Positions 1-8,424 of a stretch of DNA of 64,000 nt are shown in pieces. The stretch is from CF-39 sp035651155 (GTDB lineage Bacteria > Chloroflexota > Limnocylindria > P2-11E). Every line of letters starts with the position of its first letter. Position 1 is the first letter of the stretch. The stretch is taken from NCBI GenBank assembly GCA_035651155.1, contig DASRGG010000021.1, forward strand, positions 62,001 through 126,000. Direction: 5' to 3'. The notes beneath the pieces were generated by a model. The model made no database searches. It had not been told where the DNA came from and worked only from the letters and a program-made list of their open reading frames with translations. The position numbers and the translations under genes are program-made.

Positions 1-1259
1 CGCACGGCGAGCGCGTCCGCGAGCGCCTTCTCCGCCTTGTCCCAGAGCTCGTCGCTCCCGAGGCGGTTCGCCGGCCGCGTGGAGAGATAGATCTTCGGAT
101 CCGAGTAGCCGAAGACGCGGAGGAACTCCATCGCGAGGTCGAAGACCTTCCCGATCTCGTCCTGCGCCTGGTCCCACGAGCAGAAGATGTGCGAGTCGTC
201 CTGCGTGAACCCGCGGACGCGCAGCATCCCGTGGAGCGTGCCGCCGCGCTCGTACCGGTAGACCGTGCCGAGCTCGCCGATGCGCATCGGGAGCTCGCGG
301 TACGAATGGACCTTCGACTGGAACACCTTGATGTGGCCCGGGCAGTTCATCGGCTTGATCCAGAACGACTGCCGGGGGGCTTCGCCGCCCGAGGACCCCC
401 CACGTCCGTCGTCGAGCAGGAGCGGGCCGTACATGTTGTCGCCGTACTTCTCGAGATGGCCCGAGCGCTGGTAGATCTTCTCGCTCGCGATGTGCGGCGT
501 GTAGACGAGCGTGTAGCCGCGCTCGTGGTGCACCTTCCGCCACCACGTCTCGAGCTCTTCGCGCACGATCGACAGGTTCGGGAGCCACAGCACCAGGCCC
601 GAGCCCAGCTCCTCGTCAATCCGGAACAGCTCGAGGTCCTTGCCGAGGGTGCGGTGATCGCGCAGCTCGATCTGCCGCAGCTTCTCGAGATAGGCGTCGA
701 GCTCCTGCTGCGTCGGCCAGACCGTGCCGTAGATGCGCTGGAGCTGCGGGTTCTTCTCGTCGCCACGCCAGTAGGCGCCGGCGATCGAGAGCAGCTTGAA
801 CGCCGTGATCTCGCCGGTTCGCGCGACGTGCGGTCCGCGGCACAGGTCGACGAACCCGTCGTGCTGGTACACGGAGACCTTGCCGTTCTCGACCTTGTCG
901 TCGCTGTCGTCGTCCGCGCCCTGCCGCGCGAGCTTCTCGATCTGATCGACCTTGTACGTCTGCTTGCGCGCGCGGAAGAAGTCGAGCGCCTCGGACACGC
1001 TCATGTCGCGGTGCTCGAACGGCACGTTGGCCTTCGCGACCTCGCGCATCCTGCCCTCGATCCGCTCGAGATCCTCGGGGGTGAGCGGGCGCGGCAGCTC
1101 GAAGTCGTAGTAGAAGCCGTCGGCGATGGGCGGGCCGAAGCCGAATTTCGCCTCCGGCATGAGCTCCAGGACCGCGCCGGCCATGACGTGCGCCGTCGAG
1201 TGGCGCAGCGCGTAGAGCCGCTCGTCGCCGTGGTCCGCTCTTCGTTCCGTCTTCGCCAT
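1..1259 (-). CDS. thrS: Threonyl-tRNA synthetase, 3' end cut off by window edge
   Basis: Charges tRNA-Thr with threonine in the cytoplasm. About 419 codons are present. The protein opens almost directly at the editing domain (HSTAHVM near residue 20), so it seems to lack the N-terminal TGS domain common in ThrRS. The class II catalytic core follows, with motif 2 (YRYERGGTLHG), the zinc-site MNCPGH and RGFTQDDSH. The anticodon-binding domain lies beyond position 1. The ATG at 1259 is preceded by a strong GGGGGAGC ribosome binding site. Expression is very probably controlled by the upstream T-box leader. A short Gly/Ser-rich stretch (DDGRGGSSGGEAP) sits before FWIKPMNCPGH, where most ThrRS have only a few residues. 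Confidence 0.95.
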   Translation of the reverse strand, partial: MAKTERRADHGDERLYALRHSTAHVMAGAVLELMPEAKFGFGPPIADGFYYDFELPRPLTPEDLERIEGRMREVAKANVPFEHRDMSVSEALDFFRARKQTYKVDQIEKLARQGADDDSDDKVENGKVSVYQHDGFVDLCRGPHVARTGEITAFKLLSIAGAYWRGDEKNPQLQRIYGTVWPTQQELDAYLEKLRQIELRDHRTLGKDLELFRIDEELGSGLVLWLPNLSIVREELETWWRKVHHERGYTLVYTPHIASEKIYQRSGHLEKYGDNMYGPLLLDDGRGGSSGGEAPRQSFWIKPMNCPGHIKVFQSKVHSYRELPMRIGELGTVYRYERGGTLHGMLRVRGFTQDDSHIFCSWDQAQDEIGKVFDLAMEFLRVFGYSDPKIYLSTRPANRLGSDELWDKAEKALADALAV

Positions 1260-1280
1260 GGCAGCTCCCCCTTATGGACA

Positions 1281-1322
1281 AAGAAAAAGCGCCTCCGTCC
1301 TCGCGATCGGGACGAGAGGCGC
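1281..1322 (-). terminator. Intrinsic terminator of the thrS T-box
   Basis: On the minus strand GCGCCTC and CGTCC pair with GGACG and GAGGCGC around a short loop, followed by TTTTTCTTT. It lies between the T-box core and the thrS ribosome binding site, as expected for the regulated attenuator. Confidence 0.88.
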
Positions 1323-1490
1323 TGCTCCCGCGGTTCCACCCGAGTTCCCTTCCGGGCTCTCGTTCGAGCTGTACGGGGCTCACCCACTCCGCTCGGCGGT
1401 GGTCTCCCGCGGGCTCGCTGCGCCGGGCTCACACCGTCCCCGGCTCGCTTTGTCGCGCTCCCCGCGATCGCTGTCCGCGTCGTCGCGTCA
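1281..1490 (-). promoter_or_regulatory. T-box riboswitch leader of thrS
   Basis: On the minus strand the leader contains the T-box core AACTCGGGTGGAACCGCG (about 1331-1348), the sequence that pairs with the uncharged tRNA acceptor end. An intrinsic terminator follows it and the thrS start codon comes after that. Upstream, AGCGAGCCGGGGACGGTG resembles the conserved AG-bulge part of stem I. GAGACCACC further on offers an ACC threonine codon as a likely specifier. Known mechanism: uncharged tRNA-Thr stabilises the antiterminator and turns thrS on. The upstream limit is approximate. Confidence 0.88.
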
Positions 1491-1566
1491 CATCAGCATA
1501 CGCGCTCACGTCGCGCGCGGCCGCGCCGCACGCCAGCGGACCTACAGCGGCATGACGCCGCCGAGG

Positions 1567-2286
1567 CTAGGCGATGGAGCGAGCGAGCGCGTCCCAGACG
1601 CGCTCCTGCACCGCGGGCGTCGCGGCCCAGTGCTCCTCGACGCGACGGCTGATGACCGTCATCTGGTGCGCGTAGAGGAGCGACGCGGCCTGCAGCATGT
1701 CGAGCGCTTCCTGGCGCGCCTTGTGGTCGCGCCATTCGAGGACGCCGAGACGGGTCTTCGCGATGCGCTGATGGATGCGGTCGAGGATCACGTACTGCCC
1801 GCCGCCGGGCCACAGCTGCTTGCCGATGTCGACGCCGTGGATGAAGGTCACGCCGACGAGGTCGGCCTTGCGGAAGTCGTTGCCGGTGAACGCGTTCACC
1901 GTGCGATCGGGATCGAGGTGCTCCGCGTTCGCGCCCCACGGCCGGCCGTAGAAACGCACGTTGACGAGGCGACCCGCGAACCGGCAGTCCACGAACTCGG
2001 CGGTGAACGATTCCCACGCGTCGATGCGCGCGCCGTCGAAGCTGCAGCGCTCGAAGCGCGCCTGCCCGGGACGGACGCCCGTGAGGTCGGCGCCGTCGAA
2101 CGAGCAGTCACGGAAGATCGACTGACGGCGGCTGGAGAACAGCGGCTGGTAGCGGCGGTCGAGCGTCTGGCCCGAGAAGTCGCAATGCTCGAAGGTGCAG
2201 CCCTCGGGGGCGAGCTGATCGAACGTGACGTGGCGGAAGTCCGCGTCGCGGACGGTGACACGACTGAGCATCAGGACGCCCTGCAT
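1567..2286 (-). CDS. Pentapeptide-repeat protein
   Basis: A 239-aa soluble protein. The first roughly 125 residues hold repeated A/C(D/N)(L/F)xx units (RDADFRHVTF, CTFEHCDFSG, RDCSFDGADL, ERCSFDGARI, VDCRFAGRL, KADLVGVTF) typical of a right-handed quadrilateral beta-helix. The C-terminal third is helical and not recognised. No signal peptide or membrane segment is visible. Roles in this family range from gyrase protection to scaffolding, and nothing here chooses between them. It lies between thrS and the bactofilin gene, on the same strand. Confidence 0.75.
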   Translation of the reverse strand: MQGVLMLSRVTVRDADFRHVTFDQLAPEGCTFEHCDFSGQTLDRRYQPLFSSRRQSIFRDCSFDGADLTGVRPGQARFERCSFDGARIDAWESFTAEFVDCRFAGRLVNVRFYGRPWGANAEHLDPDRTVNAFTGNDFRKADLVGVTFIHGVDIGKQLWPGGGQYVILDRIHQRIAKTRLGVLEWRDHKARQEALDMLQAASLLYAHQMTVISRRVEEHWAATPAVQERVWDALARSIA

Positions 2287-2309
2287 CGAAGAGCGCTCCC
2301 CCCGGCGGT

Positions 2310-3086
2310 CTAGTTCTCGTCGGCTGCCGCGTGGATCGGGACGACGTTCGAGGCCGCGACATCGTCCATGCGCGAACGGCCTTCGAAGAGGACGCCCTTC
2401 TCGATGACGAGCGAGGGCGTCGTGATGTCGCCGTGGACCTTCGCCGGCCGGCGGAGCTCGACGGCTTGCGTGGCCTTGATGTTCCCGACGATCTCGCCCT
2501 CGACGACGATCGTGCCGCAGCTGATCTCGGCCTGGATCTTCGCGCCCTCGCCGACCTGGAGCAGGTCGTTGGTGGAGATCTCGCCGGTGAAGGTGCCGTC
2601 GATGCGGACCTTGCCCTCGAAGGCGAGCTTGCCCTCGAACTCCGAGCCCTTGCCGAGCAGGGCGTTCAGGTCTCCGCCGGCGCTCGCCGAGGAGTCCCGC
2701 GTGTCTCGCTGCTGCATTGCCTTCCCCTCCGAGGGTTCCTCAGCGCGCCCAGGCGCAGGCGGTTCGGCGGGACGCCACACCGGCGTCATCGACGAGCTCC
2801 CCTTGTCGGGACGCGGCTTGTCGCTTGGTCGCTTGAACGTAAGTCGGGACAGTACTTCGTCAACGTTGAAACTGCCAGAACGTTCGCGTGGCAGCTCGTC
2901 CGACGAGCGCCAAGCCGCGAACGCGGAGCCGACGAGGGCGCCGAGACCCGCCGCCCCGAAGATCACCGGACGGCCCCCGGGCACCATCTCGGCGGCGGGA
3001 ATGGCGAGGAAGAGCCCCGCCAGGAAGCCCAGGGACGCCCCGAAGACGAACCCAACCGCGACCACCGTACCCAGCCGCATCCCCAT
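2310..3086 (-). CDS. Bactofilin with N-terminal membrane anchor
   Basis: The C-terminal part (about residues 140-245) is a bactofilin domain, a polymer-forming beta-helix seen from repeated short hydrophobic strands (KVRIDGTFTGEI, GTIVVEGEIVGNI, VHGDITTPSLVIEKG). Unlike classical soluble bactofilins, the frame begins with two hydrophobic segments (TVVAVGFVFGASLGFLAGLF, then VIFGAAGLGALVGSAFAA), followed by a Pro/Ser-rich linker. Bactofilins form cytoskeletal scaffolds that organise wall enzymes or polar structures. The ATG at 3086 was chosen. A TTG at 3125 adds 13 residues, and an internal ATG (MQQRDTRD) could give a soluble form. Confidence 0.75.
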   Translation of the reverse strand: MGMRLGTVVAVGFVFGASLGFLAGLFLAIPAAEMVPGGRPVIFGAAGLGALVGSAFAAWRSSDELPRERSGSFNVDEVLSRLTFKRPSDKPRPDKGSSSMTPVWRPAEPPAPGRAEEPSEGKAMQQRDTRDSSASAGGDLNALLGKGSEFEGKLAFEGKVRIDGTFTGEISTNDLLQVGEGAKIQAEISCGTIVVEGEIVGNIKATQAVELRRPAKVHGDITTPSLVIEKGVLFEGRSRMDDVAASNVVPIHAAADEN

Positions 3087-3216
3087 CCGACGCGGATTCT
3101 CCGTCGCTCCGAGTCTCCCAGGCAAGCGCGGAGCGGTGTGTCCCCCTCTGAGAGCCGAAAGGGCCGAACGACCCTAGTCGGGCCCCGCCGCAGGACGCCA
3201 CTGTGACCGGCAGCGG

Positions 3217-4320
3217 ATGCGGGGACTGATCGCGCTCGTCGCGGCCGGAGCGACCGTCGTGGGCTGCGGCGGGGCCACTGCAGAGCTGCCGGCGGCATCG
3301 CCACGGCCGTCGTCAGCGATCTCCGCCAGCTCCGTCGCGCCGGCGGCCCTGGTGACGCCCGCGCCGTTCGTGCAGCGGATCCTCGAGGTCGCACCGCCGA
3401 GCCAGCAACCAGCCACGCGCCTATCGGGCGGCGCCGCGACGCTCCCACCCGTCCCGAGCGACGTGCCGTTCGAGGGTCGTCTCCTGATCGCCGACGTCGG
3501 GAACAAGCGCATCGTCGAGATCGCGCCCGGCGGCGAGATGACGTGGTCGTTCCCCGCCCCGGGTGACGCGGCCGCCGCGGCGCTGGGCCCGTGGGACGAC
3601 GCGCACTACGCGCCCAACGGCACGACGGTCGTCGCGAACTCGGCCGCAACGAGCACGGTGATCGCGATCGACATGTCGCGGCGCGCGATCCGCTGGCAGG
3701 CGGGAACGCCGGGCAAGCCCGGACGAGGGACGACCTCGTTCAGCTCACCCGACGACATCGTCACCGCGCTCGACGGCACGTCCTACTTCGCCGACATCCT
3801 GAACTGCCGGATCGTGCAGCTCGCCGCGGACGGCACCTTCCTCCACGCGATCGGCGACGGGAAGTGCGTGCACGACCCGCCCCGGTCGTTCGCATCGCCG
3901 AACGGCGCGTACCCGACCGCGGACGGCGATCTCGTCGTCACCGAGATCACCGGATCGTGGATCAGCCGCATCGGCCCGGGCGGCACCGTGCGCTGGACGG
4001 TGAAGTCGCCGCTCACCTATCCATCCGACGCGATGGCCTATCCCGATGGCAGCGTGCTCGTCTCCGACTACGTGTCGCCGGGTCAAGTGGTGCGCCTCGC
4101 GCCGGACGGCACCGTGCTCTGGCGCTACGGCCCCGGAAAGCAGCTGCACAATCCATCGAGCGCGGTGCCCCTCGCGTCGAATCGCGTCGCGATCAGCGAC
4201 GACTTCGCCGGCCGCGTGCTCATCGTCGATCCGACGACGAACGAGATCGTTCGCGAGTACACGACCGTCGGGGGCATCCGGATGCGCGTGACGGACTGCG
4301 TGAGCTTCCGTCCGGACTAG
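3217..4320 (+). CDS. NHL/PQQ-type beta-propeller lipoprotein
   Basis: 367 aa. The N-terminus is a lipoprotein signal peptide with lipobox VVGC (Cys near residue 17), followed by a Ser/Pro/Ala-rich linker. The rest is a repeated propeller pattern (GRLLIADVGNKRIVEI, GTSYFADILNCRIVQL, GSVLVSDYVSPGQVVRL, NRVAISDDFAGRVLIV). Such surface propellers usually mediate binding; a catalytic role cannot be read from sequence. It is divergent from the bactofilin gene, so promoters for both should lie in 3087-3216. Confidence 0.75.
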   Translation: MRGLIALVAAGATVVGCGGATAELPAASPRPSSAISASSVAPAALVTPAPFVQRILEVAPPSQQPATRLSGGAATLPPVPSDVPFEGRLLIADVGNKRIVEIAPGGEMTWSFPAPGDAAAAALGPWDDAHYAPNGTTVVANSAATSTVIAIDMSRRAIRWQAGTPGKPGRGTTSFSSPDDIVTALDGTSYFADILNCRIVQLAADGTFLHAIGDGKCVHDPPRSFASPNGAYPTADGDLVVTEITGSWISRIGPGGTVRWTVKSPLTYPSDAMAYPDGSVLVSDYVSPGQVVRLAPDGTVLWRYGPGKQLHNPSSAVPLASNRVAISDDFAGRVLIVDPTTNEIVREYTTVGGIRMRVTDCVSFRPD

Positions 4321-4373
4321 GGGGATCGCCTCAAGCAAGCAAGCAGGCGCACGCCGGAGCGTTCGCTCGTCAG

Positions 4374-4447
4374 TGGGCTCTCGGTGGCTCGAACACCGGA
4401 CCTCAGCGATGTCAACGCTGCGCTCTAACCAGCTGAGCTAAGAGCCC
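4374..4447 (-). tRNA. tRNA-Val (GAC)
   Basis: Read on the minus strand it forms a full cloverleaf: acceptor GGGCTCT/AGAGCCC, D-arm GCTC/GAGC, anticodon stem CAGCG/CGCTG with loop TTGACAT (anticodon GAC), and T-arm CGGTG-TTCGAGC-CACCG. The discriminator is A and CCA is not encoded. Confidence 0.95.
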
Positions 4448-4528
4448 TCGACATCCAAGGATACCCGTTCCCGCGGACGCAAGCCGCGGACGATCACGTT
4501 ACCGCGCCCCACACGCCCGGAGGTCACG

Positions 4529-4816
4529 ATGCGACGCATGAGACCGCGCGCCCTGACGCCCGACGAGGCGGCGGATCTCGCCGCCGGGCTCGACGAGGAT
4601 GAGCTCGACACGCGCATCGAGACGATCTGCCTCGGGCCCGTCATCGATGACACCGCGACGCTGTCGGAGGCCGCGTTCGAGCTGCACTCGTTCGCGCTGT
4701 GGCTCGCCGATCTCGAGCGCGACGGATGGCAGATGGTCGAGGACGCCCTGGGCGACGCGCACCTGCGTGTGATCAACGCGGACGCCGGCAAGCGCGTCTA
4801 TCCCGAGGACACCTAG
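4529..4816 (+). CDS. Small acidic hypothetical protein
   Basis: 95 aa, strongly acidic in the first half (DEAADLAAGLDEDELDTRIE), with no signal peptide or membrane segment. I do not recognise a family. The amphipathic middle (FELHSFALWLADLERDGWQM) suggests a small alpha/beta fold. It overlaps the convergent methyltransferase gene by four bases. Start at ATG 4529; a second ATG lies three codons later. Confidence 0.55.
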   Translation: MRRMRPRALTPDEAADLAAGLDEDELDTRIETICLGPVIDDTATLSEAAFELHSFALWLADLERDGWQMVEDALGDAHLRVINADAGKRVYPEDT

Positions 4817-5916
4817 CGCGTACGGGCCTCGCGGCCCGCGAACATGCGCAGGCCGTCGATCGGCGCGTCCTTCGCGAAGCACATCACCTGGAACGCGCCG
4901 AAGCCGGTCGGCTCGAGGAGCGTGTCGATGGCGGAGCGCCGTCCAAAGTCGCGGAGCTGCTCCACCGGCGTCGTCGGCCGCGACGCGACGTCGCGGATCC
5001 CGAGCGCGAGCAGCGCCTCGCGCTGCGAGGTGCGCCCGGCGAAGGTGAAGCCCGCGCCCTCGGCCGCGCGGCGGATGGCCGTGAAGTTCACGCTCGCGGT
5101 GAGGTCGTGCGCGCCGGGCTCCGCGTACGGATCGGCGACGAGGCGGTGCCGCGAGAATCCGCGCACCGTTCCGGTGCCAAGGCGCGTGAGGAGCTCGGCC
5201 TCGTCCCCGCCGTAGTCGATGAAGACGACGTAGCCGCGGGTCAGCGCGGCGGCGAGACCCGCGACCCAGCCTTCGGCCTCGGGGCTGACCTCCCAGCGGC
5301 CGCCCACCGGCAGCTGCTCGGGGACGCGATACCGCAGGTCCGCGTTCGTCGGCGCGCGCAGCGTCTCGGCGAGACGCCCGTCCTGCTCGTCCACGAAGAC
5401 CTCGCGGATGCCGTCCTCCGTCCGCGCGAGGACGTGGACCGGGAACGCGTCGAGGATCTCGTTCGCGTAGACGACGCCCTGGAGCGGAGCGAGCGCGTGC
5501 GGGTCCGAGGCCCAGCGCAGGTCGCGCCCCTCGAGGGCCGACGACTGCTCGGCGCGCAGGCGTCGCGAGACCTCGACGATCGCCGGGCGCACGCCGCGCG
5601 CGGCGTCGGAGCGTTCCCGCTCGAGCGAGACGAGCACGTCGCGCAGGAGCGTCCCCCGCCCCGCGCCCGCCTCGACGAGGTCCCACGACGCGGGCCTTCC
5701 GAGGAGCGTCCAGCAGTCCGCGAACGCGCGCGCGAGCGAGCGCCCGAAGTGCGCGCCGAGATCGGGTGCGGTGAGGTAGTCGCCTTCGAAGCCGAGCGCG
5801 ACGCGCGTCGCGTAGTAGCCCTCCTCGGGGTCGTACAACGCCGCGTCCATGTAATCGGCGAAGGTCATCGGGCCGCGTGCGCGTATGCGCGCGACGAGGC
5901 GATCGCGAAGGGTCAC
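4813..5916 (-). CDS. SAM-dependent methyltransferase, MidA/NDUFAF7 family
   Basis: 367 aa, the usual length for this family (Methyltransf_28). Diagnostic segments are MTFADYMDAALYDPEEGYY at the N-terminus, the SAM motif VEAGAGRGTLLRDVL, VYANEILDAFPVH, and a late FIDYGGDEAEL. The mitochondrial member NDUFAF7 methylates an arginine of the complex I 49-kDa subunit, the NuoD homologue, during assembly. Here the gene overlaps the end of a nuo-like gene set by GTGA, so the context fits methylation of NuoD or another quinone-module protein (inference). The GTG start at 5916 is preceded by GGAG. Confidence 0.85.
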   Translation of the reverse strand: MTLRDRLVARIRARGPMTFADYMDAALYDPEEGYYATRVALGFEGDYLTAPDLGAHFGRSLARAFADCWTLLGRPASWDLVEAGAGRGTLLRDVLVSLERERSDAARGVRPAIVEVSRRLRAEQSSALEGRDLRWASDPHALAPLQGVVYANEILDAFPVHVLARTEDGIREVFVDEQDGRLAETLRAPTNADLRYRVPEQLPVGGRWEVSPEAEGWVAGLAAALTRGYVVFIDYGGDEAELLTRLGTGTVRGFSRHRLVADPYAEPGAHDLTASVNFTAIRRAAEGAGFTFAGRTSQREALLALGIRDVASRPTTPVEQLRDFGRRSAIDTLLEPTGFGAFQVMCFAKDAPIDGLRMFAGREARTR

Positions 5917-8333
5917 GCGCTCCAGCGCGGTGGTGCGGGCGGACGGACCTCCGGCGGACGGACGCCACTCCGGTGCGTCTCCTCTTCGCCGACCGGGATG
6001 TGCTCGGACGGCTTCCAGGTGCGCGCCACCGCGAGCTCCTCCTTCGCGAGGACGGTGCGGCCGAAGCGCTGGTACGAGGAGAGCTCGAAGTTCGGCGTCT
6101 CGCCGAGCGCGCCGTGCGGGCACACCTCGACGCAGTCGCCGCAGTAGATGCAGCGCACCACGTCGAGCTCGTAGGTCTGCAGATCGCGCTCGCGCATCAT
6201 GAGCGCACCGGTCGGGCAGGTCTCCGCGCACGCGCCGCACGAGACGCAGTCGGTGTACTGCAGCGAGACGTTCCACGGCGTCGTCACGATCGAGTCGTAT
6301 CCGCCGCCCATGAGCCCGTAGCAGTTCGCGCCGATGACGTCGCGGCAGATGCGCACGCACTGCGTGCAGTTGATGCACTTGTTGAGGTCGCGGAGGATGA
6401 AGTCGTGGCTGAAGTCGTACTCGTAGTCGTGGTAATCGACCGGCTCGGCGCGGTGGAAGCGGTTGTCGGTGAGCCCGTGCTCGAGCGACAGGCGCTGCAG
6501 ATGGCAGCGCCCGACGTCGGGGCACACGCACTGCAGGCAGCGGGCGGCCTCCTTCTCGGCGCCGGCCTTGTCGAACCCGAGCTCGATGAGCTCGAAGGAG
6601 CGGACGCGCTCCTCGAACGGTAGGAACGGCATGCGCACCTGCGGCTCCTCGGGCTTGTAGGGGACGATGTCGATGAGCTCGGGGACGCGCTCCTCTTCCG
6701 CGATCTCCGCGGCGACCCGCGCCATGTCCTCGCCCGCGAGGTAGCGGTCGATGGCCTTCGCCGCGAGCTTGCCCTGCGCGACGCACTCGATGACCGTGCG
6801 CGTCCCCATCTGCACGTCGCCGCCGGCGAACACGCCGGGACGGTCGGTCATCAGCGCGCCGTTCGTCACGATCGTCTCGCGGCGCGACTTGCGGATGGTC
6901 GCGTCCTTGTCGATCCAGTCGAGCACCGGCACCTGGCCGATGGCCGGGATGACGACGTCGCAGTCGATGGTGAAGCTGGAGCCCTCGATCGGGACCGGCC
7001 TGCGGCGGCCGGACGCGTCGGGCTCGCCCAGGGCCATGCGCTGGAACTCGACGCCCGCGGCGCGGCCGTTCTTCTCGATGATCCGCACCGGCGCGGCGAA
7101 GAACTCGAGGCGGATGCCCTCGTGCTCGGCGTCGTCGACCTCGCTGTAGTGCGCGCCCATCTCCTTGCGGGAGCGCCGGTACACGACCGTCACCTCGGCG
7201 CCGAGGCGCCGCGACGTGCGCGCGCAGTCGAAGGTGGTGAAGCCGCCGCCCATGACGACGACGCGCGACCCGCGGCCGACGGGCACCGGGTCGCCGCGCG
7301 CGTTCTGGTTCAGGTAGGTGATCGCCTCGATGACGCCGGGCAGATCCTCACCGGGGATGCGGAGCTCGTTGCTCGACCACGCGCCGATGCCGACGAACAC
7401 GGCGTCGTAGCCCTGCGCCAGCAGATCGTCGATGGTGAAGTCGCGGCCCAGCTTCATGCCGCCCCTGAACTCGGTGTCGCGCAGCTGCCAGACGGAGTTC
7501 AGCTCCTTGTCGAGCTTGACCTTCGGGAGCCGGTACTCGGGGATGCCGTAGCGGAGCATGCCGCCCTGCTTCGGCATCATGTCGAACACCGTCACCGCGT
7601 GACCCTTGAGCGCCGTGTAGTACGCGGCGGTGAGGCCCGCGGGTCCCGCGCCGATCACCGCGACGCGCTTCCCGGTCGCGGGCGCCTGCGGGAACGGCGT
7701 CGGCGCCTGGTCCATCTCCATGACCATCTCGCCGGTGTAGCCGTGGCATTGGCAGATCGCGATCTCTTCCTCGACGAGGCCGCGGCGGCAGACCTCCTGG
7801 CACGGGCGCGGGCACACGAGGCCGAGCGCGTACGGGAACGGCAGCACTTCCTTCACGAGCCGCGCGGCCTCGACGTGCTGCCCCTTCGCCATGAGCTCGA
7901 GGTACCCGGGGATGTCGATGTGCGTGGGGCATCCGACCTGGCACGGCGGCATGCAGTAGGCGTTGTGGTCGCTGAGGATGTACTCGAGGTTCTGCCGGCG
8001 GAGCTTGAAGAGCTCGTCGCTGACCGCGGTCACCCTCATGCCGGGCTCGACCGCGAGGTGGCACGACGGCAGGGGCCGGTCGTAGCCCTCGACGTTCACC
8101 AGGCACATGCGGCAGGCGGCGGCCGGCGCGAGCTTCTCGTCGTCGCACAGCGTCGGGATGTTGAAGCCGGCGCGCTGCGCCGCGCGGAGGATCGCCTCGC
8201 CCGGGACCGCGGTGACCTCGGTGCCGTCGATGGTGATCGTGCACGTCGGCTGGCCGGACGGGATCTCACCGTGATGGCTCACCGTGGGGATCTGCGCCTC
8301 GGCGGGCTGCGTGTACCGCTCGAGCAGACTCAC
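5913..8333 (-). CDS. Chimeric NuoG/GltD/ferredoxin-type flavoprotein oxidoreductase
   Basis: 806 aa, multi-domain. About residues 30-105 form a NuoG-like [2Fe-2S] ferredoxin (CDDEKLAPAAACRMCLVNVEG). A HNAYC segment then resembles the NuoG His-Cys cluster, merging with the GltD/NfnB-like N-terminal Fe-S domain (CMPPCQVGCPTHIDIPGYL, CPRPCQEVCRRG). Next come an FAD Rossmann motif (VAVIGAGPAGLTAAYY) and a second nucleotide site (VVVMGGGFTTFDCARTSRRL, then VYRRSRKEM, the arginine pattern of NADPH-using GltD). The C-terminus adds three Cys4 clusters (CINCTQCVRIC, CVSCGACAETC, CIYCGDCVEVC). It probably moves electrons between NAD(P)H and an Fe-S chain. The GTG start at 8333 lies 35 bp from a repeat element; the end overlaps the methyltransferase gene. 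Confidence 0.85.
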   Translation of the reverse strand: MSLLERYTQPAEAQIPTVSHHGEIPSGQPTCTITIDGTEVTAVPGEAILRAAQRAGFNIPTLCDDEKLAPAAACRMCLVNVEGYDRPLPSCHLAVEPGMRVTAVSDELFKLRRQNLEYILSDHNAYCMPPCQVGCPTHIDIPGYLELMAKGQHVEAARLVKEVLPFPYALGLVCPRPCQEVCRRGLVEEEIAICQCHGYTGEMVMEMDQAPTPFPQAPATGKRVAVIGAGPAGLTAAYYTALKGHAVTVFDMMPKQGGMLRYGIPEYRLPKVKLDKELNSVWQLRDTEFRGGMKLGRDFTIDDLLAQGYDAVFVGIGAWSSNELRIPGEDLPGVIEAITYLNQNARGDPVPVGRGSRVVVMGGGFTTFDCARTSRRLGAEVTVVYRRSRKEMGAHYSEVDDAEHEGIRLEFFAAPVRIIEKNGRAAGVEFQRMALGEPDASGRRRPVPIEGSSFTIDCDVVIPAIGQVPVLDWIDKDATIRKSRRETIVTNGALMTDRPGVFAGGDVQMGTRTVIECVAQGKLAAKAIDRYLAGEDMARVAAEIAEEERVPELIDIVPYKPEEPQVRMPFLPFEERVRSFELIELGFDKAGAEKEAARCLQCVCPDVGRCHLQRLSLEHGLTDNRFHRAEPVDYHDYEYDFSHDFILRDLNKCINCTQCVRICRDVIGANCYGLMGGGYDSIVTTPWNVSLQYTDCVSCGACAETCPTGALMMRERDLQTYELDVVRCIYCGDCVEVCPHGALGETPNFELSSYQRFGRTVLAKEELAVARTWKPSEHIPVGEEETHRSGVRPPEVRPPAPPRWSA

Positions 8334-8367
8334 GTCTGCTCTTCCTCGTTCAACATGCCTACGGCCC

Positions 8368-8424
8368 GAGACACGCTCAAGGCTGGTCGATTCGCTCGTC
8401 GCGGCAAAGCCGCTCCTCGCTCAT
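8368..8424. repeat. Diverged copy of the repeat also found in nuoB
   Basis: 57 bp matching 36047-36103 at 48 of 57 positions by eye, without gaps. It includes a small hairpin (GCGGC-AAA-GCCGC) and fills the gap between the NuoF-like stop codon and the 806-aa flavoprotein start. A third partial match to the hairpin core (GCGGCGAAGCCGC) lies at about 22505, next to tRNA-Arg. Confidence 0.65.

Noticed and set aside
189..1652. Plus-strand 487-aa frame opposite thrS
   Set aside because: Antisense of thrS and the T-box leader; runs through both without domain content.
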